DNA of 64,000 nucleotides. Origin: Cladorrhinum sp. PSN259 (lineage: Eukaryota > Ascomycota > Sordariomycetes > Sordariales > Podosporaceae). Each line of letters begins with the position of its first letter. Position 1 is the first letter of the stretch. The notes under the pieces are model-generated. The model was not told where the DNA came from and ran no database searches. It was given only the letters and a program-made list of their open reading frames with translations. The stretch covers positions 1 to 64,000 of the forward strand of contig MU867138.1 of the NCBI GenBank assembly GCA_033725935.1, given 5' to 3'. Positions 48,128 to 58,399 of the stretch are shown in pieces. The position numbers and the translations under genes were made by a program.

Positions 48128-50318
48128 GTCAGCTTGGCAGCTAGTTCATCTGGTGTTAGTCGTTTCAATTTCAATTTCAAGTGCGCTTCAGTGTGGGTTC
48201 GGTAGGTAAACAAAGCAGAAGGGAAAAACTCAGTAATGGCGACCGGAAAATGGTGAAGGGCTAAGGAAGGAAGGGGGGGGAAAAGAGGGCAATTTGTTGC
48301 CATGTTTTGTTTTTTCTCTGGTCAGTTTTTGATGATGGGTGGTTATCTATTTGTTTATGAGGCCATTGTCTTTTATTGTCTCTCATCTGAGCTCACTGTT
48401 ACCGCTGTGTTTTTGGTCACCGGGTGCGTGGCAGATATAATTGGACTTGGTTGTTGATGAGCCGAGTATGCCTGTGCCGTTGTATATTGTTTGTTGGGGC
48501 ACAACATTTTTCCTCCTAAAGAAAGAAAGAGAGGTCGCAAAATCCTTTACAAAATCCTATGATGAAGGTCAAGGCAAGCTTTGTCGTTTCAACTTTCTTT
48601 CCTTGCTGTTCGTAAAGAAGCACCACTTCCGCTGGTGCGTCGAACTCCTTGCTTGGCTGTTCCGCCTGGAACAAGCCTCAGCCCTCACTGTCAGAGGAGT
48701 CCATAACCGCAGGTCTAAGAGTCCACGGCATTTCTTGTTGCCTCGAGATGGTCCTCGCCACCGTGCCTGATCCTCGCTGAGCGGATCGAAGGGAGGAAAT
48801 GCCGTCTTTTTCGCTACCACATTCAACACTGAGGACCTTTGGGTTGGATTTTGTCCTATGTCGTTTTCTTACCTTCGATCCCATTTATCCCTGACATTGG
48901 GAGATAAATGGGAGATACACTTAATCCCCAAAGTGGATGGGGATGCGATGCAGTATATTGGCTAAAGAGATTCTGCGACGCCCGGCCGCGCGCTGGCTAA
49001 TCTCTCCCGGTTCCGGACAGGCCCTTTGGTTCGTCGGCTTTGTTTGGATCCTACGCGTTCCAGAACAATGGAACGCAGTCGTATCGCCAATCTCGAAACA
49101 GAAAATCTTTCGGTTAAGATCTCCAACATACCCACGCCAAACAGGAGTAGAAACTCTTCGGGCACCTGCCCATTTACATTGAGACTTTTATTCTCAACTC
49201 ATTCAGTCACTCATACTGATTATGGAGTCTCTCTCAGACTGAACTCAGTTTGCCTTAGGATATTGGGCCTCTCGAGACACCTATCAAGGGAGGTGGTGTA
49301 CTTCAGGCCACTGAGAGACTCCTCAGCCGGCGCCGAGCAATGAGGCTCACTTGAGGCTCTTGTAAATTTGGAGAAAGATTTGGAACCCTTGTTTCTCTTT
49401 CTCCAACTGTCTCCCAATTCTCAATTCACGCGCGTGGGGGAGAAAAAGCCTCACGTCACCTCTCCTTTTCCCGTGCCCCCACTCTCTCTTGAGCCGCCAT
49501 TCCACCCCAGCGGATGTAGAAATTATCATCAACCACACGGCTAGCCTGTCAAAGATGACGTGATATGCCCGTTAGACCCACTCAGATCCCTAGATGTTGA
49601 TACCCAAGCCGTTTGTCAACACGGGCCGGGTAAACAAGCTTCTCTTAGGGAAGCTTACCTGAAGAGACAGGATGGTTCTACCATGTCAGTCAGGTGGATG
49701 ACATTCAGATCCGCACTCCAAACCGTACGCTGATTTTCTCTATTCTCCCCACCCACATCGTCACCAGTCATCGGCCCTTTTGAGTCGCTTGGTACATGGA
49801 AGGGTCACAAGTGCTGTGCAAACATCCCCGAGATGGTGGAGAAGGGCGGAGAAATTGTTGTTCAGTTGTCGCAAGGAGATGTGCAATCGAAGGAATATTG
49901 AATAACTTCGACGAATCACTTCAACCTGGACCACGATCCGATTGACACCACTAATTTCCCAATACTCAACTACATGTGGCCAAATCCTCTTATTCTGAGC
50001 AGTTGACTGACAAATAGGTGCAGATCTGGGAGTTATTCATCAGGCACCATATCTTTTAAACGTCGTTGGGGCGAGAATGATAACCTACCTATCAAGGCCG
50101 CTCCGGAAGTATCTTGCTCGCTCCGACATAGGAAGTCGTCGTCATATCGGCCAGCGCTTAACCAACTACCCCAGATATCCCCATACCCCATGGGGAAGGG
50201 TGAATTTCATCCAGAGCCATACTTGATGCAGCATTCTCCAGATTTGAAGTACCGATATCATCTTATTTACACAGAGGACTCTCCCCTATCCCCTTGGCCT
50301 CTCAGTGAGTATGTGGCC
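48128..50318. other. Intergenic, no gene seen
   Basis: SCP160 3' flank followed by sequence with only short, motif-free frames. Frame continuity with the GH7 relic extends leftward to about 50190, but that part shows no GH7 similarity. Confidence 0.5.
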
Positions 50319-50977
50319 GGCTTGTCCAAGTACTCTGGCAACAAAGCCGGAGCCAAGTACGGCACAGGATACTGCGATGCCCAGTGCCCTCGCGACCTCA
50401 AGTTCATCAACGGCGAGGCCAACGTCGACTGAAAAGAGTCTTCCAACGATCAGAATGCCGGCGGCAGCACCTACTCGGACTCCCGCTACGCAGGAACTTG
50501 CGACCCAGACGGGTGCGACTTCAACTCGTACCGCCAGGGTGACCGCTCATTCTACGGCCCGGGAATGACGGTCGACACGACCAAGAAGTTCACGGTCGTA
50601 ACGCAGTTCATCAAGGGATTCAACGGTCAGCTCTCGGAGATCAAGAGATTCTACGTGCAAAACGGCAAGGTCATTCCCAACTCGGAGTCAACCATTGACG
50701 GAAACCTGGCAACTCCATCACGGCTGATTTCTGCAAAGCCCAGATGGTTGCCTTCAACGACAATGACATCTTTGAGGAGAAGGGAGGCATGGCTCAGTTC
50801 AGCAAGGCTATCGAGAAGCCCATGGTTCTGGTGATGAGTCTCTGGGATGATCACTACTCCCAGATGCTCTGGTTGGACTCTACCTTCCCTACTGATGCTG
50901 ATCACGAGGAGGCCGGTGATCGCGTTACGTACTCCAACATCAAGTTTGGTCCCATTGGCAGTACTTTTAAGCAGTAA
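50319..50977 (+). pseudogene. GH7 cellobiohydrolase relic
   Basis: Remnant of a glycoside hydrolase family 7 cellulase. Recognisable blocks in order are SKYSGNKAGAKYGTGYCDAQ, CPRDLKFINGEANVD, TYSDSRYAGTCDPDGCDF, FYGPGMTVDTTKKFTVVTQF, and KRFYVQNGKVIP. After a frame change come ADFCKAQ, MVLVMSLWDD, MLWLDSTFPTDAD and YSNIKFGPIGSTF. Breaks: the N-terminal ~150 residues including any signal peptide are absent, and an in-frame TGA sits at 50430-50432 where a Trp is usual. The segment carrying the catalytic ExDxxE motif, normally between SSND and TYSD, is missing. A one-base frameshift lies near 50700-50715, and a loop before the last block is shortened. The gene cannot encode an active enzyme. It has no intact copy in the window. 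Confidence 0.88.
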
Positions 50978-51644
50978 ATAGGAGACTTGAGGGGGGAGAG
51001 TTTAAAGAAGATTAGTAACAGAGAAGGGAAAGAGTGGGCATATCTTTTTTATTTATTTTTTTATTTTTTTAACTCCTCTTGCATGGGAACATTTTAGAGA
51101 GAATTTCGGTTCGGTTCGGTTTTTAAAAAAAAAAATTAAAAATTTGGGTGGGAACTAGTTGTACATAGAGAGAAGAAAAAATCGCTTTGGGAAAAGACAA
51201 TGAATTTGGATATAGGTCGCAATTGAATAATTACTACCAGATCATGCAGCAAGCGCTCCAACCAGACGCAGTATTATTATCTCGTTTATTAGGTGTGATA
51301 CATTTGATGGTCACCACTCGCACTTGACCTCCAAATGATTGTCCTCCACTGCCAACTTTCCCCAAGGTATGTATATAATCTGCCCGTCATGTAGAGTGAA
51401 AAATGGTGTTTTGTTTACACTCCCCACCCACCCTGCCAAGCGCTCGGGGGAAAAAGGGGGAGGAGGGTGAAAGACTCCACTCTTTTTCAGTCTTTGAACT
51501 GCGAGATGTGCTATAATTAGTAAAAAGTAAAATCGACAAGCTTTTCTTATATTATTTTTTCCCCTTCATCGTCCTTCCTGGCCGCCCGCTAGAACGATTA
51601 CTCTACTTTTTTTTTTCTCTCTGTCTCAGAACAAACAAGCCGCA
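50978..51644. other. Intergenic, no gene seen
   Basis: AT-rich with several A/T runs; 3' flank of the minus-strand membrane protein. Nothing coding recognised. Confidence 0.5.
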
Positions 51645-52684
51645 CTATTGTGACTTTTTTGCATCAGCATTGGGGGATGGTGGGCGCCTCCGAGATGATG
51701 GAGAATCTCCTCCCGCTTCCAACTCGCCGTAATCGCTGCCTGTGGCGTCCAGCTCTCGTGGAGGATAAGGCGCCCGAAAGAGCTTGGTGATCGCATCGAG
51801 TTCTTTTGGCGATGAAGGCGGTTCAGGCTCGGGCTCGAGTGCTGCTGCTGCTGCTGCATCCAGCTCCTGCGGATCAGGTCCGGGGAGGCAGTCACCGTGC
51901 AGTTGAGATCTCTCCCAGCCCATTGCAATCTTCTTTGATGCGTCATATCCGGATTGCTCTGTGGGTGTTGTGATTCGGTGACGACTACGGCGACGGCGGC
52001 GGAGCCAGAAGGCCGTGCATCCCAGGAGCGCTATTGTAACGACTACGGAGAGGATGGATGCGAGAATGATCCATGGGGTAGCTAGCCTATGGTTTTCTGT
52101 GTCGTCCGAGAAGGAGAAGCGTCCTCCATCTTAGGGGTGAGTGTTAGCAGCTGGTCAAGTAAGGATCGTTCATGTAAAGAAAGTTGACTAGGAGCATACC
52201 TGACGTCGGTACTGATGAGGTGAGATGAGTGCTCGTGAGTCCCAAGCCGGACGAGGTGGTGTTTGAAGTGTCCGTAACGGTGGATGAGATGGATGGATTT
52301 TTGCCGATGGTCCAGGCATTAGGATTGAGGTCTGTTACAACAGCAGTAGTTGTCGCGCGAGCAGTAACCATGCCGTCAGTGCCGGTGAATGTTGCCCATT
52401 CGGTCGTGGTTCGGATGATGAAAAATGTGGCCGGCAAAGTGATAACATCCTGTTGTGGACTGGGAAGCGCAACTGAGCAATAGTCCACAAACTGAGAAAA
52501 TGTCGGATCCAAGTAGACTTTACGGGTTGTATTGACGTCAGCAGCCTTGCTTTCAATGCATTTAATGCATCCAAGATAGTAATCGTTGAAGGCCGAGTCG
52601 GATGTGCAGAGCTCAGGTGATTTACCAACTCTCTGGGCTTCAAGATAAGCTTTATCTGAATTGACAGTTATTGTTTGGACACAA
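51645..52684 (-). CDS. ELDA-motif single-pass membrane protein A (5' end unresolved)
   Basis: Supported exons are 52684-52200 and 52129-51645 (70-bp intron, in phase), giving at least 322 residues. The ectodomain has spaced cysteines (SPELCTSDSAF, YLGCIKCIES, FVDYCSVALP) and a Ser/Thr-rich stalk suited to O-glycosylation. One membrane helix follows (WIILASILSVVVTIALLGC), with a strongly basic stop-transfer (LRRRRRSRHR) and an acidic, Pro-rich tail. The tail repeats a short motif: QELDA, KELDA, RELDA, GELEA. The first exon could not be fixed. A candidate at about 52776-52713 encodes a peptide ending ICYASC, matching the neighbour's first exon. However, its splice phase is off by one and the intron would be only about 30 bp. 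It is a paralogue of the gene at 53437-54606. Function unknown; a surface sensor or adhesin role is possible. Confidence 0.75.
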
Positions 52685-53436
52685 CTAGAGGCCAATCAAC
52701 TTTATCAGGTAGGACTTACTGCAGCTAGCATAACATATGGCCGGTATAATCGTATCATCTCGGGCTACGAGCCAGTGGCCTTCCATATTTCACGGCCGAA
52801 GCAATCGCGATACATATGACAGAGAGAAGAAACAAAAGAATCCAAACCACTGAGAACTACGAGGGACGGGGAGAGCAAGACAGGCTGGCTATGTAGCAAT
52901 CACACGGGTGCCGATCAAAAAGTGCATATGGGGCGTTCAACAGGCTGCATGCATAAGTTGGTGTCTTGATGGCTTCATTGATAGGCCCAGCATATTATCT
53001 TTACTGCAGATCCGAGGGTAAAAAGGCAAGGCTCCGCCCCCAACACCATCTTGGGCACAAGTTTGACGTTCCTTTTTGATGCTTGCATGCATACTTGGCG
53101 TTGTCGGCAATTTATTTTACTGCAACGAGACGCACCCTGAGAGACCTCTTTTACGATTGCCGCTGCTTTGCTACATGTGCCTCCTTCATGGGCTCGAGGG
53201 GGCCTTTTTCACTAGTACCTTTACCGGATGACAAATGAAGTCGTGGACAGGTGAGGGAATGGGATGGATAAATGGAGTGATAGCCGGTTTGATCAGTACA
53301 TCGCTGTTAGCTGCCCATCGCAACCAATACAACTAGTTATACTTAGTAGATTAGAAAACCCATCATCAGTGAGATCTTTCATCCATGTGCACCTGAGGAA
53401 CAAGAATCGTGGCGATACTCGACATTTTTTAGCCCA
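52685..53436. other. Intergenic between the two membrane protein paralogues
   Basis: Contains the probable missing first exon and promoter of membrane protein A. Nothing else recognised. Confidence 0.5.
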
Positions 53437-54606
53437 CTATCCAGTTACTCTCGGTTCACCCACTTCAGTAGCAATAGCATCCAGCTCACCAAACAACCTT
53501 GTCTGTGATGATGCATCCAACTCAAAGCGCCGTGACATATCCAACCCTCCTCCCTCGAGCTCCTGATCCCCTTCCCTAGATCTCGCCTGCTTAGCCATCA
53601 TCTCAATTATGTCACCTCCCCCTCTCTCCCCAGCCATAGAAGCAGTGCTGTCGCCTCTCCTGCTCCGTCTCTTGACTATGAAATACGCCAAACCAGCCAA
53701 AGCAATACCCAGACCAAACACGACCCCAACAACAGCCCCAGCAATCGTCCCCGGTCTTACACGATGTCCTGTACTATTGCCCAACACTTCAAGATCCGCT
53801 ATACATCCCCTTCCTCAGCACAGGTTCAGCAAAACTACAGGTATGTTTACTCACCTGATCCCCCCGTCGGGGTCGCAGTCCACGTATCCATCTCTCTGAT
53901 GCCGCTCCCACTTCCACTCCCCCTTTGAGTTCCATTTCCACTCCTAGCCATTGAGGTACTGCCGTTCGACACGGCATCCGAGTACGGCACCGTGAGAGTA
54001 GCCGTAACGCTGGCAGTAATCTTCGTCGCGGTGGTAGTAGTAATAATGCCCGGCACCACAGAACCTCGGAGACCGTCGATCCCTACTCCATTGTTTCCAT
54101 CATCTCCACCATAACCACCATCACCACCATCACCACCATCACAGATAACCACATACTGCCCGAAATGCGGCTTCAAAACCAAGGTCGGGTTCGCACCCTC
54201 GCTGCTCTCGACGCAATCAAGGCACTTCCCATAGTCGTCTCTAAATATTGGACAAAAGTCAAAGTCCAAGGGAGATCTCGCACCGGGATGAAGCGGTTGT
54301 TGTGTAAACGGACACGCTCGTTCTAAATTGTTTCTCTCAAAAACGGGTTTTCAAAGTCAGTAGTAAGGTAAGTGGTGAAGTTATCTGGTGGGATGAATTC
54401 CATGGATCGATCGACACAAAAAAAAAGAAAGAAAAAAAAAGGAAAACTTGTAGTGGTAGCAGGAGAGAAGAGGTTTACGAAGGAGGAGAGAAAAAAAAAA
54501 GGGGGAGGGGGAGGGAGATTCGGGATAAACACTAACGACATATCTCAAGACAAACCTCCGGGAATCCATCAGGAGGGTTAAATCTCGATCCACCGTATGA
54601 AGCCAT
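53437..54606 (-). CDS. ELDA-motif single-pass membrane protein B, 295 aa
   Basis: Exons are 54606-54537, 54322-53855 and 53786-53437; introns of 214 and 68 bp join in phase. The first exon encodes a short N terminus ending FPEVCLEIC with no classical hydrophobic signal peptide. The ectodomain continues with ACPFTQQ, DFDFCPIFRDDYGKCLDCVES and FGQYVVICDGG, so Cys spacing parallels protein A (YLGCIKC versus YGKCLDC). A Gly-Asp repeat encoded by a CCACCATCA minisatellite (about 54100-54140) and a Ser/Thr stalk follow. One membrane helix (GAVVGVVFGLGIALAGLAYF), a basic stop-transfer (VKRRSRRG) and a tail with FELDA and GELDA complete it. It is the same architecture and intron position as protein A, so the two are tandem paralogues. 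Role unknown. Confidence 0.8.
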
Positions 54607-55416
54607 CTATCGCAAAATATAACAAAAAAAAGAATGTAATATTGAATTAGGTAACCCGTGCGAATTGAAGGGGTCGAGGGTTGGTGCCCAGAGCAAAGGG
54701 AAAGTGGAAACATGGTTATTATATATATCAAACCCCTGGGGTTGCCGCCTTCAAAAAGTTCATGAGGCCGTAACAAGATGCCATATGAGACAGACAAAAG
54801 GATTGGTTGTACATGCAAAGGACAGGGACGAACTAGACACTTTGTGTGCTGCGACAAAAGTCAACTGCAGGGGAGCTTGATCTCCCTGTGCCGAACTGCG
54901 TCGGAGGCATTTACCTTTCTTCGGGGTCGGGCCGAGGGCGAATTCTCTGCAGGGCAACTGAAGTTCAGTTATTCGAGTACAATATTCTATTCATGGAAGG
55001 TGGGAGAAGCCGAATGTGAGATTGCGTGTTCGTACAAGACTAGTAACTCGAAAAAAGGGGAATCGAGGTACTTGCAGCATTTATTATCGAAACTGTACCG
55101 TGACCACTTCCCAAAGGCTCAAGACAGCCAAGGAAACAGTCGTTTGGATTCGCAAAAGAATGATATGGACTTTCAGACAAAGACATAATCTGCCATTGCC
55201 GAATCCACCACAGGGCTTCATATTACACCAGGCGGACCAAGACCCTCACAGGGTAAGACAAAGGATTAGTGTAGTGCTCCATGATTGTTATACAAACTAA
55301 ATCGTCTCATAAAATGACACCAATCTCTGACCGTGTGAAAAGAAAAAAAACATTGAACTTCTACCTAATCCTGGATCGGTTGCCTTGAGACCCTGGCCCT
55401 GGATATTCTGGAACCT
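54607..55416. other. Intergenic, no supported gene
   Basis: Holds a 136-codon ATG-started plus-strand frame at 54778-55188 with a few clustered cysteines but no motif and no homologue I recognise. Otherwise it is the promoter of membrane protein B and the 3' flank of NAG1. Confidence 0.45.
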
Positions 55417-56662
55417 TCAGGCACTGATAGCCTTGAGACTTGCGGCCAAGACCGTCCGGGGTACAGATCGTCCTGATATCTGTCGTGACTGTTGCTCTGG
55501 GGTGGGGGTCAGGCGCCGCGTAAGGGCAGGATCTCCTATTCGAGACCCCATTCGATCAGGTGTAAAGTCCGGAGATGGAGACCGAGAACGACACAGGTAA
55601 TTGCTAGCTGCACCGGGACGGAGAAGATAATGGGAGGCTGTGGATTGTGGCGAGAGAGCCTCAGGGGACTGGACCTTGTCCACAACGACTTGGACTGGTT
55701 TTGCGAAAGGTTTGGTGCGTATCTTTGATGGAAGGGTCTGTTCAAAGCCTTCGGCACAGGCAACCCGTTCTATGTCCTTGAAGTACTATTCAATGTTAGA
55801 AATGGAGAATAAGAGGAAAACCAGTCCGCTGGGAGTGTAATGTACTTTGACTGTCTTGACCTGCAACTCTAGGGTTGCGTCTTCGTCGCAGATTATCATG
55901 GGATGCGGATGTAACTGGAGGGCCGAGAGTGTCCACATGTGGTTCACGCCTTGTTCGATGCATCGCTGGAGGGCGAGGGCTTTGCGGGCTCCCAGAACCA
56001 CGGCGACAACTTCGCGAGCCTCAAGGATAGTGTGAACCCCAACTGTCAAGGCCATCTTCGGTACCAGATCTAGATTGTCACTAAAGAATCGGCTGTTGGC
56101 AAGGATTGTGTCGTAGGCGAGCGTCTTGACACGGGCCCGGGAAGCAAGGCTCGAGCCGGGCTCATTGAATGCGATGTGCCCGTCCTCCCCAATACCCGCT
56201 AAGAATAGGTCGATACCACCCACAGCTTTGATTTTAGCCTCATACGCAATGCATTCGGCTTCGAGGTCGAGTGCATTGCCGTCAAGGATATTGACATTAC
56301 TTGGATAAATATTGACGTGTGAGAAGAGGTGCTTCCACATGAAGGAATGATAGCTGCCTTCGTGGTCGCGAGGAATACCGATGTATTCGTCCTGGAGGTT
56401 ATGATTAGATTATCCGACATTCAAGAGTGGGGAGTATATCCATGGTTACCATGTTGAATGTCACGACATTCTCAAACGAGATTTCGCCAGATTTGTATTT
56501 TTCCACCAGAGTGCGATAGACACCCAGAGGGCTGGAGCCGGTTGGAAGGCCAAGAACAAAAGGGGTTTCCTGCGTCGGAGAAAATTCCTTGATTCGCTCG
56601 GCAATGTAGTTGGCCGCATATGAGCTGGCCGCATCCTCGTCGTCCCTGATGATGAACCTCAT
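55417..56662 (-). CDS. NAG1: Glucosamine-6-phosphate deaminase (NagB type), 375 aa
   Basis: Converts glucosamine-6-phosphate to fructose-6-phosphate and ammonia, the last step of GlcNAc catabolism. Exons are 56662-56450, 56391-55846 and 55785-55417; introns of 58 and 60 bp fall between codons. Family blocks in order are MRFIIRDDEDAASSYAANYI, GLPTGSSPLGVYR (phosphate loop), FNMDEYIGIPRDH spanning intron 1, the catalytic GIGEDGHIAFNEPGSS (general base Asp, His and Glu), ALTVGVHTI, and HPMIICDEDATLELQVKTVK. The conserved fold ends soon after exon 3 begins (YFKDIERVA). The remaining ~95 residues are a Ser/Pro/Arg-rich extension absent from bacterial NagB. It is divergent from the kinase gene, with about 1.7 kb between starts. 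Confidence 0.95.
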
Positions 56663-58399
56663 TGTGATTTCTAGACAGCAGTTGCCAGAAGGAGAATGTT
56701 GGATAGCCTGAAGTGGTCAGGTAGCTTCGGGTGCAGGTGTCTCGAGGAAAGCTAATTGGAAGGAAGGGTCGATATAGGTTTGGAAAACTCGTCCTTGGAT
56801 TCTCGTACACTCCCTTTCAGCGCCGAGGATCTCGAGACCCTTCCCAAAGTGATAGCACACACGCAGCCTTTCCAGCAACCACCACACCGGAAGACATCGG
56901 CATCGTTGCAAAAAATCTAACTAATTACCAATTACTGTAACGCCGCCGACATCAGACCGAGTAGGACAGGTTACAGCTAGCGGATAACACCGGCGATGAC
57001 ATCGGCCTTGACGAGTGAGAGGTGATAAGAATGGAACGTTCATCCACTGTGGCCCCTCATGCTGGGCGTGAACAAACGTTGTGCAAAGGCGGGGATTACC
57101 TAGAACTTTCGCAACGGGTGACTCGTGAAAAATCCATTCAGAACTAACCTAGAAGGTACACGCTATTGGAATCTAGGGTATCTACCTGATGTCAGACGAT
57201 ATACACACCATGTATCCAGGTTGTTTATTGACCATCTTTTTGTTACCCAGCTCGCCCACCCCTTCCACCAGCATGAAAGTGGTAGAAGGGATAAGTCCTA
57301 CTTGGGCGTTCTTGCTGAATCACCGCGGCAGAACTTTGATTGGGAACTCCGGATATTATTTTCCCATCGCGGCCGAAACGACGCCCATGATGCTTTTGAC
57401 AACTTTGTTCTTGCCAGTTGACATCTGATTTAAGCTTTCACATGGTCTGTGCTCTACATCTGAACTTGGCAAGCTGAGCTGGGCCAAGCTGCATGTCGAT
57501 CCCCACCCCGCCGGGATCAGTGCGGCCAGTGCATGGTGCTCCCCTGAACACCCGAGCTGCCCCTGTTGCCCCACGGCTTTCTCTGTCATCCATCCCCCAT
57601 CCATCCCACCAAAAAAAGTTGGATCGGAATAGCCAAGGCAACGTTACGTTTCTCTCCTTCCCTCTCCCCGAACGGACGACGGCGCCCATCCATGGATCCT
57701 CCTTCCTGCAGATTTACCTTTTACTTGCGACAAGCGTCCAAGGCGGCATCATCTGAACTGGTGGATGCCAAGTGGATCTCCAACGCTTACCCACCTTGGG
57801 TACCTGGATGAAGTGCATTGCGCTTAGTTTCCCCACGCTCGCGCATTCGTTGTTCAAGTGGCTCCTGTCAGTCGTTTCCGTTTCCGTGCTCTCCCCTAAT
57901 TGCGATGCCTCCTCAACCTTCTCGTCCCGCTCCATCAACTTCTGTTACACACGGCATCGCGGCATCCCAGCGGTTTGCCATTGGTCAACGACGTCTCCCC
58001 TGTCTTCTTCCATTCTTTGCCGCAATATCGTCCAAATTTCATTTTCCACCCACAAGTAGCCTGCCTGCAACCTCATTGGCACTATTATTGGCCTCCCTCA
58101 ATATTCACCACCATCCTGACATCTGTCAGTCTGTCGTAACTTCTGCGGCAGGTTCCATTTTTCCGTGGCAGCCTTTTTACACGGAACAGACCGCCAGCCA
58201 GCGGCAGTCCACTGTGGTCTGTGTTTACTTGGCGTAGTGTTAGATCTTCGCTGGGAGAGGATGCTCGGCAGGTAACTTTGTGAATCTCGTATTGGGATGC
58301 ACACCCATTTCTCTACCCGCCAACGTTTTCTCCTGTCCAGATGATTTAAAAGAGAGCGTGTCCCCCGCAATAAACAGCAAGATCTCGCCTTGCTGTGTC
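56663..58399. promoter_or_regulatory. Divergent intergenic region NAG1/GlcNAc kinase
   Basis: 1.74 kb between divergent start codons of two genes in the same pathway, so a likely shared control region. I did not find a convincing NDT80-type (CRCAAA core) site by eye. Open frames inside are short and motif-free. Confidence 0.45.

Noticed and set aside
50400..50980. Repeat-induced point mutation as the cause of the GH7 decay
   Set aside because: The stop (TGG to TGA) is not in the preferred CpA context, and surrounding codons keep normal base composition; deletions and a frameshift dominate.
54778..55188. 136-codon frame with clustered cysteines
   Set aside because: Starts with ATG, but no recognisable domain, no signal peptide and no support from context.
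58280..58399. Upstream extension of the kinase frame to 58280
   Set aside because: Opens with GTG and lacks hexokinase similarity; the first ATG in frame is at 58400.
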